The position numbers were made by a program, and so were the translations under genes. Below are positions 1 through 5,558 of a stretch of DNA of 5,558 nt, piece by piece (within the stretch, counting starts at the first letter, position 1; every line of letters begins with the position of its first letter). The notes below the pieces were generated by a model, which was not told the origin of the DNA, did not search any database, and saw nothing but the letters and a program-made list of their open reading frames with translations. Source of the DNA: Acidobacteriota bacterium (lineage in GTDB: Bacteria; Acidobacteriota; Terriglobia; UBA7540); assembly GCA_021789565.1 (NCBI GenBank), contig JAJYJL010000657.1, forward strand, positions 1 to 5,558. Reading direction: 5' to 3'.

Positions 1-730
1 CTGCGAGGAGCACGGCGTGGTGGTCAGGGTTCTCACTGATCTTTTCGAGAACGGAACTGCATCGACCGAGGTGGCTCAGGTGGGAAATGATTTCCTTCTC
101 AGTTACTACCGGGTGCCAACTGACAAAATAGGTCTCGGGCTCAAGCGCTTGGTCGATGTTGTCGGATCGAGTTTGCTCCTCATTCTTTTCAGTCCAATCA
201 TGCTGGCGGCTTTCATCTTTGTAAAGCTCGATTCAAAAGGGCCGGCATTCTTCTCGCAGGAGCGCATCGGGCTGAACAAACGGCGTTTTCGGATATTCAA
301 ATTTCGCAGCATGGTGACAAATGCTGAGATGCTGCAGGTGCATTTGGAGTCGGTGAATGAAGTGCAAGGACCCGTATTCAAGATAAAAGACGATCCGCGC
401 ACCACACGAGTTGGCAAGATTCTTCGCAAAACCAGCATCGACGAACTACCCCAACTCTTCAATGTCATTAGAGGCGACATGAGCCTTGTCGGTCCGCGGC
501 CGCTTCCCGTCAGAGACTACACAGGATTCAATAGAGATTGGCAGCGACGGCGTTTCAGTGTCCGCCCCGGAATCACATGCCTCTGGCAGGTTAGTGGCCG
601 CAGTGCCATTTCGTTCGATCAATGGATGCGTCTTGATATGGAGTACATCGATCGGTGGTCGTTGTGGCTGGATATAAAGATATTGGCTAAAACAATACCG
701 GCAGTGGTAAGGGGCGTCGGAGCGGCATAA
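1..730 (+). CDS. Polyprenyl-phosphate glycosyl-1-phosphate transferase (bacterial sugar transferase), 5'-truncated
   Basis: Initiating enzyme of EPS repeat-unit assembly: this family transfers a sugar-1-phosphate from a nucleotide sugar to undecaprenyl phosphate at the cytoplasmic face of the inner membrane. The frame is open to the left edge (first full codon at 2, reading CEEHGVVVRVLTDLF), so the GTG at 17 is unlikely to be the true start. That stretch resembles the end of the CoA-binding-like domain that precedes the catalytic part in long WcaJ/PssZ-type proteins of about 460-500 residues; about half is missing. Visible in order: a hydrophobic membrane segment (about 152-226) with the Ser-Pro pair at 191-196 typical of the re-entrant helix; the FFSQERIGL and FRIFKFRSM motifs; RKTSIDELPQLFNV with the Asp-Glu pair (440-445) matching the catalytic dyad known from PglC; GDMSLVGPRPLPVRDY; and RPGITCLWQVSGR near the C-terminus. 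The TAA stop is followed 12 bases later by the flippase. The sugar cannot be told from sequence. Family assignment is very secure. Confidence 0.95.
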   Translation, partial: CEEHGVVVRVLTDLFENGTASTEVAQVGNDFLLSYYRVPTDKIGLGLKRLVDVVGSSLLLILFSPIMLAAFIFVKLDSKGPAFFSQERIGLNKRRFRIFKFRSMVTNAEMLQVHLESVNEVQGPVFKIKDDPRTTRVGKILRKTSIDELPQLFNVIRGDMSLVGPRPLPVRDYTGFNRDWQRRRFSVRPGITCLWQVSGRSAISFDQWMRLDMEYIDRWSLWLDIKILAKTIPAVVRGVGAA

Positions 731-735
731 AGGGG
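729..735 (+). promoter_or_regulatory. Ribosome binding site of the flippase gene
   Basis: AAAGGGG, seven bases before the GTG at 743, overlaps the TAA stop of the sugar transferase gene. It supports GTG 743 over the next in-frame ATG at 830. Its position in the upstream stop codon suggests translational coupling (inference). Confidence 0.6.
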
Positions 736-742
736 TCACAGG

Positions 743-2056
743 GTGGCGACAGCAGAATTAGGATTCGTTACTTCTACCGATCGTCTACGATCCAAGATTA
801 CACGGTGGCTCGGTTGGTTGAAGAAGGGAATGCTCGCGATTGCAGATCAAGGTATCTTTGCAGGTTCCCATTTTCTGCTTAATATCCTCTTGGCGCACTG
901 GTTGTCGCCCAGTGAGTATGGCGCATTTGCAATTGCCTACTCGGTCTTGCTCCTACTTCTAATCATCCACAACGCGCTTTTCATTGCACCGATGCTTGTA
1001 TTCGGGGCGGCCAAATATCGTGACTGCTTTCCGGAATATCTCGGTATCTTATTACGCCAGCATTTTGCATTCATGATTCCTGTTTCCGGATTACTCTCGA
1101 CGGCTTCATTGATTGTTTACCGATTCTCTTCTCCAGCTACCGGAAAGGCTCTTTTCGCGATGGCCGTAACTGCACCGATTCTGGTCCTTCTCTGGCTCCT
1201 CCGTAGGGCACTCTATGTTCGTTTATGCCCAGAATGGGCTGCAGTGAGTGGCGTTCTTTATCTAGCTCTTGTCCTCGGCGGGGCCTTGACACTCCGCTCC
1301 TTGAACCGACTTTCGCCAGTTACAGGTCTTCTAGCGCTCGGTGCCGGAAGTTTCTTCGTTTGTATGTTTCTGGTAATCAGGATACGCCCACAACTCACTC
1401 GAGAATCAAAGAACCCATCCGAAATCAGAATCGATCACTGGCAATATGGCAAGTGGTTGCTCGCTTCGGCGGGGCCCTCCTGGGTCTACGACCAAATATA
1501 CTTTGTTGCACTTCCTGCATGGGCTGGATTGGATCAGGCTGGCGCGCTAAAAGCGATCCTAAATCTTGCCATGCCAGCATTACAGACCATCTCCGCTCTA
1601 GGCGTGCTGTTGACCCCACTTCTGGTGAGGGAACGCAATGCTAGAGGTCTCCCGGGAATGTTTAAGGTAATGATGCTGTCGTTAGGTCTCTTTGGCGCCT
1701 TTTGCACAGCTTACCTTGTAGTACTGTGGACGTTCCGAACTCAGCTGCCACATATCTTATACGGAAACAAGTACGGCGACCTCGCGTTAGAAACCGTGTT
1801 GCTATTGGGTCTTCTCACAGTAGTTCAGAGTATATCGATAGTTTTCGGGGCAGGTCTTGCAGCTTTAGAAAAATCAAAACTCCTATTTATAGCATCATCG
1901 GTTGGCTGCCTAGTTGCTCTGGTTATCGGTATTCCGTTGACTGCCACACTCGCAATTCGCGGCTCGCTGTGCGGTCTGCTCGCGTCTCATATTTCCATTG
2001 GCGCATTAATGTTTCTCTTTATGGTGAGAAATATGCGTTACGGAGAACGATCTTAG
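743..2056 (+). CDS. Wzx-like polysaccharide flippase (MOP superfamily membrane protein)
   Basis: Probable lipid-linked oligosaccharide flippase, moving the undecaprenyl-diphosphate repeat unit from the cytoplasmic to the periplasmic face of the inner membrane. The 437-residue protein has a basic N-terminal tail (Arg/Lys at 14-28), then about twelve hydrophobic segments: roughly 30-52, 58-88, 105-126, 136-154, 165-183, 193-213, 236-258, 268-295, 307-330, 350-374, 379-398 and 401-428. Length and layout fit the Wzx/RfbX type. The first segment holds LLNILLAHWLSPSEYGAFA (45-63), matching the common 'LAR.Lsp.eYG.fa' signature at the start of these transporters. A charged loop around 214-235 separates the two six-helix halves. 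GTG 743 is chosen because a good ribosome binding site lies seven bases upstream; starting at ATG 830 would remove the basic tail. It sits between the initiating transferase and a GT4 gene, as expected in a Wzx/Wzy cluster. No substrate can be inferred. MurJ-type or other MOP exporters are less likely given this context. Confidence 0.88.
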   Translation: MATAELGFVTSTDRLRSKITRWLGWLKKGMLAIADQGIFAGSHFLLNILLAHWLSPSEYGAFAIAYSVLLLLLIIHNALFIAPMLVFGAAKYRDCFPEYLGILLRQHFAFMIPVSGLLSTASLIVYRFSSPATGKALFAMAVTAPILVLLWLLRRALYVRLCPEWAAVSGVLYLALVLGGALTLRSLNRLSPVTGLLALGAGSFFVCMFLVIRIRPQLTRESKNPSEIRIDHWQYGKWLLASAGPSWVYDQIYFVALPAWAGLDQAGALKAILNLAMPALQTISALGVLLTPLLVRERNARGLPGMFKVMMLSLGLFGAFCTAYLVVLWTFRTQLPHILYGNKYGDLALETVLLLGLLTVVQSISIVFGAGLAALEKSKLLFIASSVGCLVALVIGIPLTATLAIRGSLCGLLASHISIGALMFLFMVRNMRYGERS

Positions 2057-2058
2057 GA
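2055..2058 (+). promoter_or_regulatory. Ribosome binding site of the GT4 gene
   Basis: AGGA, seven bases before ATG 2066, overlaps the TAG stop of the flippase gene. It is short but well placed, and the only Shine-Dalgarno-like stretch at a normal distance. Confidence 0.45.
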
Positions 2059-2065
2059 CTGCAAT

Positions 2066-3316
2066 ATGAAAGTACTAGTCTCAGCTTATTACTGCGAGCC
2101 CGGAAAAGGGTCAGAACAAGGAATTGGGTGGGGCCTTGTGCAGCAAATTGCAAAGTCCCACGATGTTTGGGTGTTGACGCCGGGCCGAAATCGCGCCTCA
2201 ATAGCTCCACATATTGACACCCGAGACGGTTCTACGGCGCGGTTTGTCTATGTCGATGTGCCCTTGTGGACGGCCCCATCCATACGTCGTTCAGATACAG
2301 AGATTCACTATTACCTGTGGCAAGTTGCCGCGTATTTCGCGGGACTGAGGCTAAATCGTGTGATCCATTTTGACCTAATTCATCACGTTACGATGACGCG
2401 GTATTGGTCGCCAAGCTTTCTGTCAATGTTGCCAACACCCTTTGTATGGGGACCGGTAGGTGGTGGCGAATCTGCGCCGGTAGCGTTTTGGTCTTCCTTT
2501 GGCTTTCGAGGAAAGCTCCATGAAGCCACGCGCGCTCTGGCCCGTAAGATTAGTGAGCATGACCCATTTCTCCGCCGGACTGCGAGGGAAGCTTCGATTG
2601 GACTCGCGACGAGCGAGGAAACTGCCTCGCGAATGCGGAGACTGGGTTGCGGGCAGGTTTCAGTTCTCTCCTCGGTCGGACTTGATCGGTCAGATTTGGA
2701 GCGCCTCTTTTCGTTGCCACTGCACAGTGGCCCGCCGTTCCGACTGGTTAGTATCGGTCGCCTGCTGCACTGGAAGGGATTCCACTTGAGTCTCAGAGCC
2801 TTTGCGTCATTCCATCGACAGTGTCCAGAAAGCGAGTACTGGATCTTTGGGGATGGCCCAGAGCGGACACGATTGGAGAAGCTCGCGCGAGATTTAGAAG
2901 TCTCCGACAAGGTCACTATCTGGGGCACTATGGTCCGGACTGAAGTGCTGAAGAGGCTTTCGGAGTGTGACGTACTCATTCATCCGAGCCTCCACGAGTC
3001 GGGTGGCTGGGTATGCCTTGAAGCAATGGCAGCCGGGCGTCCCGTTGTCTGCCTTAATCTTGGCGGCCCGGCTCTTCAGGTAACTCGAGAGACCGGAATT
3101 AAGGTTCGTCCTAGCAGCGAGTTGAAGACGATAGATGAACTCACGCGCGCCATTTCACGATTGGCAAAGGATGCTCCACTCCGCCTTTGCATGGGTAGTG
3201 CGTCGCGTCAAAGAGTGAAAGAACACTTCGATTGGGCCAACAAAGCGCGCATTTTGGCCCGAACATATCAGGCTGCGCTCAGATGCAAAGCGAACGATGT
3301 GCCGAGCTTTAGCTAA
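2066..3316 (+). CDS. Family 4 glycosyltransferase (GT-B fold)
   Basis: Cytoplasmic retaining glycosyltransferase, probably adding one sugar of the lipid-linked repeat unit from a nucleotide sugar. The 416 residues are a normal GT4 length. N-terminal domain: a first beta strand MKVLVSAYYC followed by a Gly-rich loop, EPGKGSEQGIGWG (11-23), as in GT4 enzymes of this group; HFDLIHHVTMTRYW (101-114); and GPVGGGE (129-135). C-terminal nucleotide-sugar domain: VSIGRLLHWKGF (228-239), the usual donor-site strand and Lys; WIFGDGPER (259-267); and HPSLHESGGWVCLEAMAAG (306-324), which holds the E-x7-E pair of retaining GT4 enzymes (Glu311 and Glu319). NLGGPA follows at 331-336. All expected motifs are intact, so the enzyme should be active. 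No signal peptide is seen. Donor, acceptor and linkage cannot be read from the sequence. It lies nine bases after the flippase gene and its last 20 bases overlap the next gene, indicating one transcript. Confidence 0.93.
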   Translation: MKVLVSAYYCEPGKGSEQGIGWGLVQQIAKSHDVWVLTPGRNRASIAPHIDTRDGSTARFVYVDVPLWTAPSIRRSDTEIHYYLWQVAAYFAGLRLNRVIHFDLIHHVTMTRYWSPSFLSMLPTPFVWGPVGGGESAPVAFWSSFGFRGKLHEATRALARKISEHDPFLRRTAREASIGLATSEETASRMRRLGCGQVSVLSSVGLDRSDLERLFSLPLHSGPPFRLVSIGRLLHWKGFHLSLRAFASFHRQCPESEYWIFGDGPERTRLEKLARDLEVSDKVTIWGTMVRTEVLKRLSECDVLIHPSLHESGGWVCLEAMAAGRPVVCLNLGGPALQVTRETGIKVRPSSELKTIDELTRAISRLAKDAPLRLCMGSASRQRVKEHFDWANKARILARTYQAALRCKANDVPSFS

Positions 3317-4610
3317 ACTAATGCGTTATCAAGACGACACTGTACCTTGGTTTCTCAGCTCGTTTCTACTATTGGTATTCGCCCTTGCCGGTTGGCAGCT
3401 AACCGCCACGTGGCACGACGTAGTGACGGTTAGCGCGGGACAACTGGAAGAGTCCATAAGGACTGGTTCAGGCTTTAGGCAACTCGCCTTGTGCTGTCTT
3501 GGCGGCTACGCTCTCGTCAGCATGCTTCGAAGCGGAAGGTGGCCACTCCAACCGAAGGGAGTTGCGGGAGTCGTGCTGATAGCCTATGTGCTTTTAGCAT
3601 GCGCCAGCATCGGGTGGACCGTAGACCATGAGTTGACCATGAGAGGATCTACGAGGCTCATCATGATGTCAGCTGGCGCGATTGCTGTGGCACACAAGGT
3701 CACGTCACGGCAGATCGTCAAATGTGCATTGTTAATTTCAGCCGCAACCCTGGGAGCCAGCATTTTGGCCGAGTTGCTGCATTACAGCGAGATTGGGAGT
3801 GAGGAATGGCGATTCGGGGGCGTAATGCATCCCGTGAGCCAAGCCTGGAACTGCTCGATTCTGTCCCTCTCAGCGTGGCATCTTGCGGCCTTCTCACCCA
3901 AGCGCAGGGCTCTTTATCGCCTCACAATTGGTATAGGAATTCTGTTTCTCGCTCTAACCAAGAGCAGGGTTGCATTTGGCGCAACGCTAGTTAGCATTCT
4001 GGTATCCCGAATTGCCAGTTTGGACGGCCGCAGGAAGACGCAGGCGCTGATTCTTGCAGTACTCACAGTTGGTGCATGCATAACAGCAATGGCCATCAGT
4101 GAAGGGGTGCAACGCTTTACGTTGGCGCTTGCCTCATTCGGGCGCGGGGTAGAGGGCGTTGCAAGTGTAAGCACACTGACTGGCCGCTTGCCGCTGTGGA
4201 ATCAGTGCTTGGAATTCGCATTCCAAAAGCCGTACCTCGGATTCGGTTACAACACATTTCTGAGCCCGACAATTCTCCTTAACCTGTCGGATTCATCGGG
4301 ATGGATGAGTTCACCACACTCGGGCTATATCGGGGCTTTCTTGGAAGTGGGCGGAATCGGTCTCGCACTTCTCTGTATTGGCCTTGCCTTAAGCATTTAT
4401 CGATCAGCTAGCCTCGCTGAGGCTGAACCCGATCATTGCTTCGCAGTAGCGCTTCTCGTATGGCTGGCAATCAACATGATTACGGAGTCATTCCTCATCA
4501 ACAGCGCGTCATTCCCTACGTTTCTTGCGATGACCGTGTTGGCGAGGCTTACGTTGACCGATCCCGATAACCACCTGCGGTTTTTCCGGCAAAGCGAGAG
4601 AACTCAGTAA
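3297..4610 (+). CDS. O-antigen ligase / polymerase family membrane protein (Wzy/WaaL-like)
   Basis: Polytopic inner-membrane protein of the Wzy_C family; in an EPS cluster it most likely polymerises repeat units at the periplasmic face. The 437-residue protein has about 11-12 hydrophobic segments: approximately 16-36, 61-77, 89-106, 121-133, 141-161, 184-199, 207-220, 224-240, 249-268, 343-368, 379-398 and 401-418. A large loop (about 270-340) near the C-terminus is typical of the family. It contains LTGRLPLWNQCLEFAFQKP (294-312), LGFGYNTF (314-321) and PHSGYIGAFLEVGGIGLAL (340-358); the 'TGR..lW' Arg and the 'H..yl..l.e.G..gl' His are the conserved family features. WRFGGVMHPV (171-180) precedes a helix, also as in relatives. 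The start is uncertain: ATG 3297 overlaps the GT4 gene by 20 bases without a clear ribosome binding site, while in-frame ATG 3321 (residue 9) begins just after the GT4 stop and loses little. Ligase and polymerase cannot be separated by sequence; context favours polymerase. Confidence 0.87.
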   Translation: MCRALAKLMRYQDDTVPWFLSSFLLLVFALAGWQLTATWHDVVTVSAGQLEESIRTGSGFRQLALCCLGGYALVSMLRSGRWPLQPKGVAGVVLIAYVLLACASIGWTVDHELTMRGSTRLIMMSAGAIAVAHKVTSRQIVKCALLISAATLGASILAELLHYSEIGSEEWRFGGVMHPVSQAWNCSILSLSAWHLAAFSPKRRALYRLTIGIGILFLALTKSRVAFGATLVSILVSRIASLDGRRKTQALILAVLTVGACITAMAISEGVQRFTLALASFGRGVEGVASVSTLTGRLPLWNQCLEFAFQKPYLGFGYNTFLSPTILLNLSDSSGWMSSPHSGYIGAFLEVGGIGLALLCIGLALSIYRSASLAEAEPDHCFAVALLVWLAINMITESFLINSASFPTFLAMTVLARLTLTDPDNHLRFFRQSERTQ

Positions 4611-5038
4611 TGTCTCCCTCCCTTGACACAGCGCAGAGTGATTCTAATACATGCAGGCTCGACATTTCAGTCGCCATCTGCACCTACAAACGATTGCCAC
4701 TTTTGAGAGATTCAATTGAGAGTCTCTTGCAACAACAAGTTTCGCAACACCTGAACTGGGAAATTCTAGTCATCGATAACGATGTTGTACGTTCGGCGGA
4801 ACCTATCGTGAAGCAGATTGCGGTGCGGACAAAACAGATTGTGCGCTACATACACGAAAGCACACCTGGACTAAGCTGCGCACGTAACCGGGCGATCCGC
4901 GAATGTCGAGGCAAGATCATCGCGTTCTTGGACGACGACGTCCTAGTACCCCCGAACTGGCTCAATGAAATGTGCGAAATTTTTCGCGCGGACGAATGCG
5001 GATTGCGTCGGCGGAAGAGTCCTCGCGCACTGGGATGA
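4610..5038 (+). CDS. Family 2 glycosyltransferase, N-terminal part before an apparent frameshift
   Basis: N-terminal GT-A half of a GT2 enzyme, expected to transfer a sugar from a nucleotide sugar during repeat-unit synthesis. ATG 4610 shares one base with the preceding TAA stop; GAGAG at 4596-4600 is a weak ribosome binding site, so translational coupling is likely. Motifs: LDISVAICTYKR (17-28), the first strand of the donor site; EILVIDND (51-58) with the nucleotide-binding Asp; STPGLSCARNRAI (84-96); and FLDDDV (106-111), the metal-binding DXD motif (first Asp codon at 4931), then PPNW (114-117). As read, translation continues to about Phe125, then runs through an Arg-rich unrelated tail (CGLRRRKSPRALG) to a TGA at 5036-5038, giving only 142 residues. 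Family members usually have about 300 or more. The missing C-terminal half follows at once in the +1 frame, so this product would lack the acceptor side of the active site and is probably inactive unless the shift is a sequencing error. Confidence 0.85.
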   Translation: MSPSLDTAQSDSNTCRLDISVAICTYKRLPLLRDSIESLLQQQVSQHLNWEILVIDNDVVRSAEPIVKQIAVRTKQIVRYIHESTPGLSCARNRAIRECRGKIIAFLDDDVLVPPNWLNEMCEIFRADECGLRRRKSPRALG

Positions 5039-5558
5039 TCCTCCAGAAGAGGCTGTAAGAAGATGCGAGAAGGAGATAGTTGGATTCGACAAAGGCGGGC
5101 GCGATTTTCAGTTTGCAGGGCGCACGGTTCCGATCGGGGCCAACCTCGCCATAAAGGTTTCTGCCTTAGGTGGCGAAGGCGCGTTTGTAACGACTCTTGG
5201 GCGAACGGGTACCCAACTTCTCGGCGGAGAGGAAGTTGAGCTGTTGTTTCGTTTGATGAGACGTGGTAGACGGGTTTGGTACAGCGCTGGTGCAGTAGTT
5301 CTTCACAGAATGTCTGGTGCGCGCGCGAGACAGGCTTACTACCTCAAGCGCGAATATTGGAACGGTCGGTGTCTGGCGATTATTGATAGACGACAGAACC
5401 CGCTACATTATTGCCACGCAAAGGCGTGGATGCGACTTTTTCAAGCTGCGCTCTACCTTGGTCCTCGCCTTCTTTGGGCTCGAATCACACATGACGTTCG
5501 TGGCGAATTGCTACTTGAGTGCTATCGCCAATATCACGTCGGTTATTGGTCTCAGACA
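4983..5558 (+). pseudogene. Family 2 glycosyltransferase, out-of-frame C-terminal part, cut by the window edge
   Basis: Continuation of the GT2 gene in the frame one base ahead of its start. The frame is open from just after a TAG at 4944 to the right edge. Read from 4983 it gives FARTNADCVGGRVLVHWDD, where ADCVGGRV matches the conserved 'vGGrv' strand expected directly after the DXD half. Next come TVPIGANLAIK (5124-5156), the 'G.N.a.r' segment of GT2 enzymes; LLGGEEVELLFRLMRRG (5217-5267), in the place of the usual 'GED.eL..Rl...G' catalytic-base motif, with Glu for Asp; VLHRMSG (5298-5318); and YLKREYWNGR (5340-5369), matching the C-terminal 'r.yw.G.s' stretch. Removing one T from the run at 4980-4984 joins both parts into at least 316 residues, a normal length, so the real end is probably close beyond the edge. 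No plausible own start was found: the first in-frame ATG is at 5256, inside the catalytic domain. Annotate with the preceding entry as one gene. Confidence 0.8.

Noticed and set aside
106..480. 124-codon - strand frame opposite the sugar transferase
   Set aside because: Mirror of conserved catalytic codons; no domain or independent start signal.
17..730. GTG at 17 as the start of the sugar transferase
   Set aside because: The frame is open to base 2 and the preceding codons continue the same domain; no ribosome binding site is placed for it, and the protein would lack the N-terminal half of its family.
731..742. Intergenic terminator or promoter between the sugar transferase and flippase genes
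   Set aside because: Only 12 bases, occupied by the ribosome binding site; no hairpin with a T run or promoter boxes could fit.
1702..2217. 171-codon + strand frame bridging the flippase and GT4 genes
   Set aside because: Composition is Arg/Ser-rich with no motif, and it overlaps two well-supported genes in another frame.
2383..2979. 198-codon open frame on the - strand inside the GT4 gene
   Set aside because: It lies wholly opposite a gene with intact catalytic motifs; its translation is rich in Ser, Arg and Pro without a recognisable domain, as expected of an antisense shadow.
4980..5038. Programmed +1 ribosomal frameshifting in the GT2 gene
   Set aside because: No known +1 signal (slippery codon next to a stop with an upstream Shine-Dalgarno-like stimulator) is visible, and the zero-frame stop lies far past the junction. 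A one-base insertion is simpler.

Overview
This 5,558-base window is a stretch of a surface or exopolysaccharide (EPS) biosynthesis operon of the Wzx/Wzy type. All recognisable genes lie on the + strand and are packed almost end to end. The proteins look bacterial. The wording of the sugar transferase C-terminal half and of the GT4 N-terminus reminds me of EPS clusters from soil Acidobacteriota (Solibacter/Terriglobales-like). That is recollection of family resemblance, not a search result, so the taxonomy is tentative.

Layout: (1) 1-730, C-terminal half of a polyprenyl-phosphate glycosyl-1-phosphate transferase, cut by the left edge. (2) 743-2056, a roughly 12-helix Wzx/MOP-type flippase with a GTG start and a good ribosome binding site. 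(3) 2066-3316, a GT4 (GT-B fold) glycosyltransferase. (4) 3297-4610, a polytopic Wzy/WaaL (O-antigen ligase/polymerase family) protein that overlaps gene 3 by 20 bases. (5) 4610 to the right edge, a GT2 (GT-A fold) glycosyltransferase whose reading frame is broken by an apparent one-base insertion, most simply in a run of five T at 4980-4984. The start of gene 5 overlaps the stop of gene 4 by one base. Gaps are 12 and 9 bases, and otherwise genes overlap, so there is no room for an internal terminator. I saw no promoter, RNA gene, mobile element or CRISPR array, and no stretch over 300 bases lacks a gene.

How they fit together (inference from families): the first enzyme loads a sugar-1-phosphate onto undecaprenyl phosphate at the inner face of the membrane. 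The GT4 and GT2 enzymes, plus others outside the window, extend the lipid-linked repeat unit. The flippase turns it to the periplasmic face, and the Wzy/WaaL-family protein polymerises or transfers it. Chain-length, export and regulatory genes are not in the window.

I found no evidence of a new kind of system. The observation most worth following is the broken GT2 gene: both halves keep clear family motifs, and removing one T restores a continuous protein of at least 316 residues.
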